DNA of 64,000 nucleotides from contig NZ_CCDL010000003.1 of the NCBI RefSeq assembly GCF_000724085.1, positions 496,001 to 560,000 of the forward strand, read 5' to 3'. Position numbers and translations under genes: made by a program. Position 1 is the stretch's first letter; each line of letters starts with the position of its first letter. The notes under the pieces are model-generated. The model made no database searches. It was not told the DNA's origin and worked only from the letters and a program-made list of their open reading frames with translations. Below are positions 27,901 through 36,510 of this stretch, piece by piece. The DNA comes from Oceanobacillus manasiensis (GTDB taxonomy: Bacteria; Bacillota; Bacilli; Bacillales; Amphibacillaceae).

Positions 27901-28161
27901 TTCTCGAACGATATAATTAAACTAAAGATGCCTAGAGAAAAAAAGTCAAAACTAAACACAGGGGACTTAGTCACATGGGACGAGGGAATGTTTTACTTTA
28001 AAGGTGTTCATACAGGGACTGCACAGATAAATATAATTGATCATATGAGCAGCTTTAAAGATGCAATAGGTTCTAAAAGTCTGCAATCTTTTGTGAAATA
28101 CCAGACTGACCCACTAGGTAATTTAACTCAAGTGCAAAAGGAAAAACGCTATGGCGTTTAG
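24928..28161 (+). CDS. cas9: Cas9 endonuclease, type II-C
   Basis: 1077 residues from ATG 24928 (AGGGTG site; an in-frame GTG lies 3 codons upstream). The size and sequence are close to my memory of Geobacillus Cas9. The RuvC residues are D8 in IGLDIG, E507 in IYIELARD, and H727/H728/D731 in DLHHALDAV. The HNH His is H590 in EVDHIIPYSRS, followed by NKVLVL. The Arg-rich bridge helix (RREARSARKRLRRRRYR) follows RuvC-I. The C-terminus contains the PAM-interacting part (from about residue 815, SRMPKRSVKG). All catalytic residues are present. It overlaps cas1 by 11 bases. Confidence 0.98.
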   Translation: MKYSIGLDIGISSVGWAVINLDKERIEDLNSRMFDVAENPKNGSSLATPRREARSARKRLRRRRYRVGRIRNLIIKKGLLSEVEADHLYEWQDGDFDIWLIRVNGLERKLTEREFARILIHYAKNRGFKSNRKSETNESEGGVLLKAVRENALLMEEKGYRSVAEMLVLDEKFNGKKRNKGGDYSHVLARDEIEKEIKDVFENQRKYGNEFATINIEKEYIDIWSSQRPFSSQDDIAKKIGNCTLEEDQKRAPKFSYTFEKFRGLDKINRLRIISTEGPQRSLTGKERQEVMNSMLTKKEIKYKDLRKVLQLKDCERFNELYYDPGDTNEKNENKIFISLAGYYALKKIVKEVEGKTLAESYRPIDYDTFAYAVTVYKDDHDARDYLSNEYVNKNGKRVSNLANRHYSSELIEALLNLSYSKFGHLSLKALNKIIPFLEEGLLYNQACEKAGYNFNQKVGDKKEKFLPVIPADDIANPVVIRALSQTRKVINAIIKRYGSPSSIYIELARDMGRHYKERKEIEKQYNNNWKLNEKAKNQIHELHPEISNPRGHDILKYKLWEEQDGRCAYSLRPISQEKLFDYGTAEVDHIIPYSRSFDDSNANKVLVLARENQNKQNRTPYEWFGNDEVRWDKYISYVNSLKVRKKKKDLLLKQNFDDEQAEQFKSRHLNDTRYITRFLKAFIDDNLQFRGEEGNKQYVYTVNGAYTSLMRKRWGFNKNRSENDLHHALDAVLVAVSLPFRHRVSNYFKHSELHSSQILKRKGERFPEPWEGFSKELEARMLQNPEKLKLALESLSLASYDGDFLNRVKPIFVSRMPKRSVKGQIHEETIRRHRGFTEKGLNLMVKKYALKDINFDKNGDFPMYGKESDPKTYAAIKERYLEYGKDAGKAFSTVLYKPSKNPENAPIIRSVKLETTANQVFHLNDKTVAENASIARTEVFRHKENGRYYLAPVYVSDVLKNRVPEKFITALKPYSEWEEITSDYEFLFSLFSNDIIKLKMPREKKSKLNTGDLVTWDEGMFYFKGVHTGTAQINIIDHMSSFKDAIGSKSLQSFVKYQTDPLGNLTQVQKEKRYGV

Positions 28162-29053
28162 ACATCTTGTTATACGGAATCCTGCAAAACTGTCAACAAC
28201 TAATGAGCAGTTAGTCATAAAGCAAGAAGAATCTATTAAAATACCACTAGAGGATATTGTAACAATTACACTAGAGGATCCGGCTATTACGCTTACCAAT
28301 GGAGTATTAAGTAAGTGCACCGAATATCATGTAGAGCTAATTATCTGTGATAGAAAGCGAATGCCAAGTGGGATTGTTCAACCATTCCACAGGCATTCAA
28401 GACAAAAAACAGTATTAGAAATGCAGTTGGCTTTAGGTAAACCTTTCAAAAAACGTACTTGGCAAAGAATAGTTATTCGTAAAATAGAGAATCAAGCAAG
28501 ATGTTTGGAATTGTTACATAAAGCTGAAGAAGCACAGAAATTGTATAGTATTAGCCGCGGAGTTGAAACTGGAGATCGTACAAATCGTGAAGCATATGGA
28601 GCAAAGGTATATTTTGAAGCACTGTTTGGAGCTGGATTTCATAGGAGAGAAGACAATGTATATAATATCTCATTGAACTATGGCTATAGTATTATTCGTT
28701 CCTTGGTTGCTAGATCGCTTATCAGATATGGATTTACTCCTAGTTTTGGTGTTTTCCATGATAGCCAAACAAATGCATTTAATCTAGCTGATGATTTTAT
28801 GGAAGTTGTTAGGCCGTTTGTAGATGTGTTAATAGCCACAAATGTAACAGAAGATAAAGAATGGTCACCTGAAATTCGTAAAGATTTATTTCAAGTCCTT
28901 GATATTATAGCTATTTGGAATCATGAAAAATTAAGTATTACGCATGGGGTTGATAATATGATCAAAAGTTTTGTTTCAGCTTGCCGGCAGCAAGATGCAA
29001 ACTATCTAATCTTACCCGAACTTACTAATATTGCTGTCCATTCGTATGAGTAG
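28151..29053 (+). CDS. cas1: Cas1 integrase, type II-C
   Basis: 300 residues. The catalytic Glu is seen in TNREAYGAKVYFEALFG, the His in SFGVFHDSQTNAFNLADDF and the Asp in the same block. The start overlaps the end of cas9 by 11 bases, so the two are translationally coupled. With Cas2 it inserts new spacers into the array. Confidence 0.97.
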   Translation: MAFRHLVIRNPAKLSTTNEQLVIKQEESIKIPLEDIVTITLEDPAITLTNGVLSKCTEYHVELIICDRKRMPSGIVQPFHRHSRQKTVLEMQLALGKPFKKRTWQRIVIRKIENQARCLELLHKAEEAQKLYSISRGVETGDRTNREAYGAKVYFEALFGAGFHRREDNVYNISLNYGYSIIRSLVARSLIRYGFTPSFGVFHDSQTNAFNLADDFMEVVRPFVDVLIATNVTEDKEWSPEIRKDLFQVLDIIAIWNHEKLSITHGVDNMIKSFVSACRQQDANYLILPELTNIAVHSYE

Positions 29054-29366
29054 ATATATGAGAATAATTGTCTTTTTTGATTTGCCGGTAGTTGTACCAA
29101 GAGAAAGAAAAGCTTATTCTCGTTTTCGAAAGTTTTTATTACAAGATGGATATACTATGTTGCAATACTCAGTTTATACAAGAATCTGTAACGGAGAAGA
29201 TGGTGTTCGTAAACATATGCGTCGTTTGAAAGAAAATATCCCACCAGTTAATGGCGCAATACGGGCCTTGAAGATTACGGAAAAGCAATTTGAAAACATG
29301 GAAATTCTTTTAGGAACTACTACAGCAGAGGAAGAGTTAGGTGCAAATAAAATAGATTTCTTTTAA
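29046..29366 (+). CDS. cas2: Cas2
   Basis: 106 residues from ATG 29046 (MSRYMRIIVFFDLP). It overlaps cas1 by 8 bases; a second ATG at 29058 is also possible. The ferredoxin-like pattern IIVFFDLPV, YSRFRKFLLQDGYTMLQYSVYTR is typical of type II Cas2. There is no csn2 or cas4, as expected for subtype II-C. Confidence 0.96.
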   Translation: MSRYMRIIVFFDLPVVVPRERKAYSRFRKFLLQDGYTMLQYSVYTRICNGEDGVRKHMRRLKENIPPVNGAIRALKITEKQFENMEILLGTTTAEEELGANKIDFF

Positions 29367-29404
29367 AAGATGCTTGCAAATACAATAGCAAGTATCTTTT
29401 TCTA
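29366..29404 (+). terminator. Terminator of the cas9-cas1-cas2 operon
   Basis: AAAGATGCTTGC pairs with GCAAGTATCTTT, followed by a T-rich tract. Confidence 0.9.
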
Positions 29405-29464
29405 GAATTTTTTTAGGAAAAGGAAGAAATAGTGGGACGTTTATAAGAAAAATTACTTCTTTTT

Positions 29465-29505
29465 AAAAAAAGAAACCCCTTGAATGGTTGATTTATCAAG
29501 GGGTT
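29465..29505 (-). terminator. Minus-strand terminator of the CRISPR array transcript
   Basis: A perfect 10-bp stem (AACCCCTTGA with TCAAGGGGTT). On the minus strand it is followed by TTTCTTTTTTT; on the plus strand it has no T run. It therefore ends transcription coming leftward out of the array. Confidence 0.85.
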
Positions 29506-29516
29506 CAGGGCCATGG

Positions 29517-31528
29517 ATCATATCACATCAAGATTTACAGGGGAATTATGGCATATATAGAGATAAAGGCTGTGGATATACATCATATCACATCAAGATT
29601 TACAGGGGAATTATGGCAGACGAGAGAATATTATATAAAAGGGTACGATCATATCACATCAAGATTTACAGGGGAATTATGGCCCGTATATGCCGTAACT
29701 ATAAAAGGCGAAAATCATATCACATCAAGATTTACAGGGGAATTATGGCTGCACGATCCCATGCTTGAGTAGCTGTCTTATCATATCACATCAAGATTTA
29801 CAGGGGAATTATGGCCCTTCAAGAGATATTATGATCTTTAATACATCATATCACATCAAGATTTACAGGGGAATTATGGCAGCTCCTGTGGCATCTTCTT
29901 CATAAGCTTTATCATATCACATCAAGATTTACAGGGGAATTATGGCAGATTATGCGAAGAATGAATAGGGGGTTTCATCATATCACATCAAGATTTACAG
30001 GGGAATTATGGCACATTTTCAGTTGGTAGTCTCCAGTATTTTATCATATCACATCAAGATTTACAGGGGAATTATGGCATAAATTGGTCTATAGAAGAAA
30101 ATCTAAAAATCATATCACATCAAGATTTACAGGGGAATTATGGCCCTGTCAGCATAATATACGAATTACTCAACATCATATCACATCAAGATTTACAGGG
30201 GAATTATGGCCTAGGAACGGCAATAGGCGCAGTTATAGCGATCATATCACATCAAGATTTACAGGGGAATTATGGCAACATTTCGTAATAGTGTTAAATG
30301 GTGGTAATCATATCACATCAAGATTTACAGGGGAATTATGGCTTTCCTGCCTGAAAACTCTTTACCGCAGTTATCATATCACATCAAGATTTACAGGGGA
30401 ATTATGGCGTATTAATAATCAGGGTGATAAAATAACGAATCATATCACATCAAGATTTACAGGGGAATTATGGCTCATCCAACGTCCAGTTATGTTGTTT
30501 ATCGATCATATCACATCAAGATTTACAGGGGAATTATGGCTATCCATTAAGACACCTGCTCAATAACAAAATCATATCACATCAAGATTTACAGGGGAAT
30601 TATGGCCCCTGCTTGAGAGCCCACTCCGGCTTACGGATCATATCACATCAAGATTTACAGGGGAATTATGGCAAACTCGTAATTACCTTCGCTCGACCTA
30701 TTATCATATCACATCAAGATTTACAGGGGAATTATGGCGAGTGCCACGCCATCCAGTAACGGGTGGGGATCATATCACATCAAGATTTACAGGGGAATTA
30801 TGGCTGGTTTAACCTCGGCCAACTTCTATTTTCAATCATATCACATCAAGATTTACAGGGGAATTATGGCGGCTCTGTCGGCGACAAGTCGGTCACGCGC
30901 ATCATATCACATCAAGATTTACAGGGGAATTATGGCCATTATATCGCAGTTTGTAGATTATTAAATATCATATCACATCAAGATTTACAGGGGAATTATG
31001 GCTGATTCCATTTCAGCTATAAGTGGCAACATATCATATCACATCAAGATTTACAGGGGAATTATGGCAGCAACCGATATACAACCCGCAAATGATAATC
31101 ATATCACATCAAGATTTACAGGGGAATTATGGCATATGCTTATCATTCTTCTCAAGGGTCTTAATCATATCACATCAAGATTTACAGGGGAATTATGGCC
31201 GTACATCTACCGGATTACCATCTACTCGAATCATATCACATCAAGATTTACAGGGGAATTATGGCGTTAAAGGGTATCTTTCCCCGCTAGATTTAATCAT
31301 ATCACATCAAGATTTACAGGGGAATTATGGCAGGAATATAGATGGCAACAGTTGGATTGAATCATATCACATCAAGATTTACAGGGGAATTATGGCAATG
31401 TGACGAGGGATACATTCGCATTGCAAATCATATCACATCAAGATTTACAGGGGAATTATGGCGTATCTGGAAGAACAGGAACAAACGCAAAAATCATATC
31501 ACATCAAGATTTACAGGGGAATTATGGC
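29517..31528 (-). CRISPR. Type II-C CRISPR array, 31 intact repeats
   Basis: The repeats are 36 bases and identical, on the plus strand beginning ATCATATCACATCAAG and ending GGGGAATTATGGC. The crRNA form is the complement, beginning GCCATAATTCCCC and ending GTGATATGAT, which matches the II-C pattern. Period is 66 bases (30-base spacers), except four 65-base units (starting at 29517, 29780, 31033 and 31296, 29-base spacers). There are 30 spacers between intact repeats plus one before the degenerate repeat. All spacers look different. Each repeat ends, in crRNA sense, with TGATATGAT, an extended -10 box. Confidence 0.98.
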
Positions 31529-31558
31529 CTTTTTCCTCTGGGAAGGAGATATTCTACT

Positions 31559-31585
31559 ATCATATCATATTAAGAGAATTATGTT
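31559..31585 (-). repeat. Degenerate terminal CRISPR repeat
   Basis: ATCATATCATATTAAG then AGAATTATG: one period (66 bases) after the last intact repeat. It has changes at the 5' part and about 9 central bases lost. It marks the old end of the array, on the BREX side. Confidence 0.85.
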
Positions 31586-31648
31586 GAAAGTGATTACTAT
31601 TGATGATAGCTAGAATAATATCTCATACAAAAGTTTACATATCATTAC

Positions 31649-32314
31649 ATGTCATGGCATGATAAAATAGGATTAAATACTGGCCCAAAGGAATGGAATA
31701 ATGTGGAAAACAAACAGCAATATCGATCAACAATTAAGTCCCGACCATATTTTTATATGGAAACAAAGAAACTTGCAGAATTGGTTTTACAAGGATTTAA
31801 CGAAATTGAATTAAAAAAACAGGTTGTTGAAAACAATATCTTTCAAGTAAAGACAGATGCACGAAAGAGGGAAATTGCTTCAGTAATCTTACAGAGATTG
31901 AAAGTTTTAGATGATTACCTTATTAATCAGTTAAATATAAGCGACATAGGAACAAGTAAATTAATTGTACTGTATACAATAATTAAAACAGACAGGCTTT
32001 TTTATGAATTTATGAATGAAGTTTTCAGTGATAAAATTGCCTATCGGGATCTATCTCTAACAGACAGAGATTTTAACATCTTTTTCGAAGGGAAAAGACA
32101 GCAAAGCGAAATAGTAGCTAAATGGAAAGAATACACGTTTTATAAGATACAACAGGTATATATTCGAATTTTATTTGAAGCAGGTATGTTGAAGAATCAA
32201 AAAGGAAACAGAGAAATTCTTGTTCCAGTTGCGAATCCAGATGTACTAGAACATATTAGGAATACCGATGATCCTAGGTTCATTAATTTAATTGTAGGGG
32301 GGACTTCAGTATGA
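31649..32314 (+). CDS. brxA: BREX protein BrxA
   Basis: Up to 221 residues. It matches the BrxA (DUF1819) pattern: YRSTIKSRPYF, ETKKLAELVLQGF, VVENNIFQVKTDARKREIASVILQRL, TDRLFYEFMNEVF. The family is a small DNA-binding helical protein. The start is uncertain: ATG 31649 has no clear ribosome site, whereas GTG 31703 follows AAAGGA by 10 bases and would give 203 residues, nearer the family length. It is the first gene of the BREX operon and overlaps brxB by 4 bases. Confidence 0.92.
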   Translation: MSWHDKIGLNTGPKEWNNVENKQQYRSTIKSRPYFYMETKKLAELVLQGFNEIELKKQVVENNIFQVKTDARKREIASVILQRLKVLDDYLINQLNISDIGTSKLIVLYTIIKTDRLFYEFMNEVFSDKIAYRDLSLTDRDFNIFFEGKRQQSEIVAKWKEYTFYKIQQVYIRILFEAGMLKNQKGNREILVPVANPDVLEHIRNTDDPRFINLIVGGTSV

Positions 32315-32892
32315 AAACAATACAGGAACGATTAGATCAGATACTACCGAAGATCACGGATCCCTCTTTTAAAGAAAACAAAGGACTAGGAAATGAAGTA
32401 GGTTATCATATATTTGATTACCAACCAGAACAGGAGATGGTTGTTCGTAATCATGTGGCTTTTATAAAAGAGCGGATTAATAATGAGCAATCAGATCAAC
32501 GAGTTGTTGAATTTGATTTATATGAAGTAATTCTGGATATTTTAGAAGAAAAAGGATATTTGCAAAAGAACTTCGAGATGGAACAAAAGAAAGGGAGTCA
32601 ATTTATACTAAATGCCACGCGTAAATCACTACGCTTAACTTTAAATAATGATCTAGTGATCAAGTACATAGCAGACCGAGTACAGAAAAATGATCTTATA
32701 TTTATAACCGGAATTGGCAAGGTATTCCCGATCATTCGATCTCATGTCATACTGAATAATCTATATAAAGCAGTAAACCAAATTCCAGTTGTATTATTTT
32801 TTCCAGGACGTTATGACGGACAAGAGTTAATGTTGTTTGGAGAAATTAAGGATGATAATTATTATCGGGCCTTTCAATTAGTGGATTACTAA
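32311..32892 (+). CDS. brxB: BREX protein BrxB
   Basis: 193 residues of the DUF1788 family, with VGYHIFDYQPEQEMVVRNHVAFIK and PVVLFFPGRYDGQELMLFGEIKDDNYYRAF. The function within BREX is not well defined. It is coupled to brxA by an ATGA overlap and stands 14 bases before brxC. Confidence 0.93.
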   Translation: MKTIQERLDQILPKITDPSFKENKGLGNEVGYHIFDYQPEQEMVVRNHVAFIKERINNEQSDQRVVEFDLYEVILDILEEKGYLQKNFEMEQKKGSQFILNATRKSLRLTLNNDLVIKYIADRVQKNDLIFITGIGKVFPIIRSHVILNNLYKAVNQIPVVLFFPGRYDGQELMLFGEIKDDNYYRAFQLVDY

Positions 32893-32906
32893 AAGGGGGA
32901 AGCACC

Positions 32907-35900
32907 ATGCAAATAAAAAAGATGTTTACACGGAAAATTGATCGTGATATTAAAGGTGTTGTAAAAGTTGGCCAGAATGACGATCAAAATATTTATCAAG
33001 AATTAGAAGAATATGTAGTCACAAACGAATTACAAAAACATATCGGTGATTTTTTTGCAGCATATAAAAAGGGGATCGACAGTCCTACGGATAAAATAGG
33101 TGTGTGGATATCCGGATTCTTTGGTTCTGGTAAATCCCATTTCTTAAAAATATTATCCTATTTAATAGAAAACAGAACGATTAATGGAAAAAAGGCAATT
33201 GATTACTTTGATGATAAAATTCAAGATCCAATGATTCTGGCAGACTTGAAAAAGGCAGGCGACATTACAACAGATGTGGTCCTTTTCGATATTGATGCGA
33301 AAAGTGAATCGGATTCTATGGCTGACAATGATTCAATTGTAAAAGTATTGAACAAGGTATTTAATGAAATGCAAGGGTTTTGCGGAGCGATTCCATGGAT
33401 AGCTGAAATTGAGCGGAACATGCACAAAGACGGAACTTATGAGTACTTCAAAGCAACCTTCCATGAGATCTCCGGCAACCAATGGGAAAATGCACGTGAG
33501 GATTTCTATTATGAAGAGGATGCTATTATTGAGGCGCTGTCTAAATCAACACAAATGAGTGAAGCATCAGCACGAAATTGGTTTGAACGTGCTGAACAAG
33601 ATTATTCAATTAGTATAGATCGTTTCGCAAAGCGAGTGAAAGAATATATCGATGAAAAAGGGAAGAATCATCATGTTGCATTTTTAATTGATGAAGTAGG
33701 TCAGTACATTGGTGACAACTCCCAGTCTATGCTGAACTTACAGACAATTGTTCATGAGTTGGGACACCAATGTAAAGGAAAGGCATGGATCGCAGTTACG
33801 AGTCAGGAAGATATTGACTCTGTATTAAGTGTAAAAGGAAATGATTTTTCGAAAATCCAGGGACGTTTTGATACAAAATTGAGTTTATCCAGTGCATTTG
33901 TTGATGAAGTTATTAAGAAACGTATCTTAACGAAGAATGAAGCCGGACAACAAACATTGGAAGAAGTATATCGCAAAAACAGTTCCATTCTACAAAATCT
34001 ATTAACATTCTCAGATAATAGTGCGGAAATGAAGAAATATACAAGTGAACATGATTTCATTGATGTATATCCATTTATCCCATACCAGTTTAATTTGCTA
34101 CAAAAAGTATTTACAGGGGTACGTATCCACGGGGCATCTGGAAAGCATTTGGCAGAAGGAGAACGTTCCCTGTTAAGCGCCTTCCAAGAATCTGCAGTTC
34201 GTTTTGCTACTAATAGTGAAGGAAAACTTGTACCATTTTCAGCATTTTATCAAACAATTGAAACCTTCTTGGACTCTACTATTCGAAGTGTCATTATTCA
34301 TGCCCAGGGCAACGAGAAACTAAAAGACTTCGATGTGGATGTTCTAAGACTGTTGTTCCTCATTAAATATGTAAAAGAGCTTCCAGCCAATCTAGAAAAT
34401 ATCTCGACACTCTTGGTTGATCATATGGATATAGATAAAATAGAACTAAAAAAAGATATTGAAAAATCCCTGACGCGTCTTATTCAGCAAACATTAATTC
34501 AAAAAAATGGCGAAGAGTATATATTCTTAACCAATGACGAACAAGATGTAAATCGTGAGATAAAGAATATGCATGTGGAAACATCAGAAGTCATTCAAAA
34601 AATAGGGGAAGAAATATTTGAGGGTATCTATAAAGATAGGAAATATCGTTATTCATCTAAATATCATTTTTCCTTCAATGCCTTTATTGATGATCGTCCT
34701 GTTCGTACTCAAGTAAATGATATAGGCATAAGAATCTTAACACCATATGCGGATGCAACAATGGAGTATAATGCTTCAGAATTGAAAATGATGTCAATGC
34801 GCGAAAATAATGTCATTGTGAAACTACCACAGGATACATCTTATTTGGAAGAAATGGAAGAGATTTTAAAAATCCAAGCATATTTAAAGGTTAAGAGCGG
34901 AACGTCAGTCTCACAGGCGGTAGAAGACATTAAAACACGTAAAATTAGGGAAGTTGCTGATCGCAGGGAACGAATTACAACATACTTAACAGAAGCATTA
35001 AAGTCTGCGGAAGTATTTGTTAACTCACAGCAAATGGACATTACGAAGAAAAACCCTGTTGATCGAATTAATGATGCATTTCGTACATTAATTAAAACAC
35101 AATATAAAAATCTAGATTATATTACAGAATTTGTTGATTCTACGAAAGGGTTACAAGACATTTTAACGGATTCTACGCAGTTATCTATGGATGATAAAGC
35201 TGTAAATCATAATGCGATCAATGCGGTCGATGACTATATTTCACGTCTTACGTCGAGAAAACAACAAATGACAGTCAAAAGCATACGTAATTATTTCGCA
35301 AATAAGCCTTTTGGGTGGCTGGAAATGGATATTACAGCATTACTACTCCATTTATTTAAATCACAAAAAATTAAGTTTCAATTAAATAGTAGTGAGCTAC
35401 AGGGCGAGGATCCTAATTTTATTAACTATGTGACGAAACGAGATTACATTGATCGAGTTGTCGTTAGAAAACGAGAACAAATTTCAGCCTTATTGCTGAA
35501 AAATGTGAAGGATTTAAGTAAGGAGTTATTTGGGATATCAGCATTACCAACAGATGAAGATGGTCTGAAAAATAGGTTCAATGAATTACTAAGCCAGGAA
35601 AGGGATAAAATCACCGATTTATTAGCAAATTATCGCAATAAATATTACCCTGGGGAAGCCATTTTAATAGAGGGTAAGAAATTGATTGATGAATTAATAA
35701 CCATTAATGATACAGCAACCTATTATAAAGAAGTTCATCATTTACGCCGTGAATTACAATCATATGCTGCTGACTCCAAAGAAATTAAAGGATTCTTCGA
35801 AAATCAACAAGATAAATTTGACCAAGCAATGAAACGATTAACGATCTTTGAAAATAACCGAACATATGTAACCGATGAAAAAATTAACCAAACGGTGGAT

Positions 35901-36449
35901 GCAATAGAAAAAATCGTAAAAAATGCAGAGCCATATGATATGATCCAAGATCTGCCAGGCTTGTATCAAACATTTGATGATCATTTTGTCATATTACTAG
36001 AAGAAGAATGTAAGCCTGTAAAAGCAACCATACAGCGTGATTTGCAGGCTGTGTTAGAGGCATTAGAGAAGCATGAAGATATGCACCGTAAATTCGCTGG
36101 TACTTTCAGGGCGAGATTCCATACGTTAGAGGAGCGGTTGGGCACGGTTAATAATCTTTATGAAGCAATTGCGATGGAAGTGGAAAGTGATCGGTTAAAA
36201 GTTCGGTGTATGGGTGAATTAGAACGAGAATGGAATAGTCAAAAGCCTCCAGTTGTCGGCCCGGGACCGGGTCCTGATATAGTTTCACCGCCAACTAAAC
36301 CAAAAAAGACTAAAACGTTGAGTAAAAACATGATGATTAAAGGAACAAAAACACTTAAATCCAAAGAAGATGTAGATACTCTTATTGAAGAATTAAGAAC
36401 GAAATTAATGAATGAATTAGATGAAGATACAACAATCAATCTAGTTTAA
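32907..36449 (+). CDS. brxC: BREX ATPase BrxC
   Basis: 1180 residues. The P-loop is GFFGSGKSH with K76, and a Walker B-like strand reads HVAFLIDEVGQYI. Long helical segments fill the C-terminal half. It is the large ATPase of BREX type 1, needed for both methylation and phage exclusion. An AAAGGGGGAAG site precedes the ATG. The protein ends with a Pro/Gly linker (PPVVGPGPGPD) and a basic tail. Confidence 0.95.
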   Translation: MQIKKMFTRKIDRDIKGVVKVGQNDDQNIYQELEEYVVTNELQKHIGDFFAAYKKGIDSPTDKIGVWISGFFGSGKSHFLKILSYLIENRTINGKKAIDYFDDKIQDPMILADLKKAGDITTDVVLFDIDAKSESDSMADNDSIVKVLNKVFNEMQGFCGAIPWIAEIERNMHKDGTYEYFKATFHEISGNQWENAREDFYYEEDAIIEALSKSTQMSEASARNWFERAEQDYSISIDRFAKRVKEYIDEKGKNHHVAFLIDEVGQYIGDNSQSMLNLQTIVHELGHQCKGKAWIAVTSQEDIDSVLSVKGNDFSKIQGRFDTKLSLSSAFVDEVIKKRILTKNEAGQQTLEEVYRKNSSILQNLLTFSDNSAEMKKYTSEHDFIDVYPFIPYQFNLLQKVFTGVRIHGASGKHLAEGERSLLSAFQESAVRFATNSEGKLVPFSAFYQTIETFLDSTIRSVIIHAQGNEKLKDFDVDVLRLLFLIKYVKELPANLENISTLLVDHMDIDKIELKKDIEKSLTRLIQQTLIQKNGEEYIFLTNDEQDVNREIKNMHVETSEVIQKIGEEIFEGIYKDRKYRYSSKYHFSFNAFIDDRPVRTQVNDIGIRILTPYADATMEYNASELKMMSMRENNVIVKLPQDTSYLEEMEEILKIQAYLKVKSGTSVSQAVEDIKTRKIREVADRRERITTYLTEALKSAEVFVNSQQMDITKKNPVDRINDAFRTLIKTQYKNLDYITEFVDSTKGLQDILTDSTQLSMDDKAVNHNAINAVDDYISRLTSRKQQMTVKSIRNYFANKPFGWLEMDITALLLHLFKSQKIKFQLNSSELQGEDPNFINYVTKRDYIDRVVVRKREQISALLLKNVKDLSKELFGISALPTDEDGLKNRFNELLSQERDKITDLLANYRNKYYPGEAILIEGKKLIDELITINDTATYYKEVHHLRRELQSYAADSKEIKGFFENQQDKFDQAMKRLTIFENNRTYVTDEKINQTVDAIEKIVKNAEPYDMIQDLPGLYQTFDDHFVILLEEECKPVKATIQRDLQAVLEALEKHEDMHRKFAGTFRARFHTLEERLGTVNNLYEAIAMEVESDRLKVRCMGELEREWNSQKPPVVGPGPGPDIVSPPTKPKKTKTLSKNMMIKGTKTLKSKEDVDTLIEELRTKLMNELDEDTTINLV

Positions 36450-36451
36450 AT

Positions 36452-36490
36452 AGGAAGGGATAGACCTTATTAAAGGCTATCCTTCATTCC
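36452..36490 (+). promoter_or_regulatory. Intercistronic hairpin between brxC and pglX
   Basis: GAAGGGATAGACCTT folds on AAGGCTATCCTTC with a small loop. There is no T run, so it is not a standard terminator. It may set mRNA stability or processing within the BREX operon. Confidence 0.6.
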
Positions 36491-36510
36491 TATCATTGGA
36501 GGATGTAAGG

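Noticed and set aside
29470-29516. Plus-strand leader or terminator for the array
   Set aside because: The hairpin has its T run only on the minus strand, and the tracrRNA anti-repeat shows that crRNAs are from the minus strand.
29484-31587. Open frames of 76-160 codons across the CRISPR array, rich in HITSRFTGELW or SYHIKIYRGIMA
   Set aside because: These are translations of the 36-base repeats in several frames; they have no ribosome sites and end with the array.
31586-31648. Promoter of the BREX operon
   Set aside because: Several weak -10/-35 pairs can be drawn (for example TTGAAA with TAGCTA), none good enough to call.
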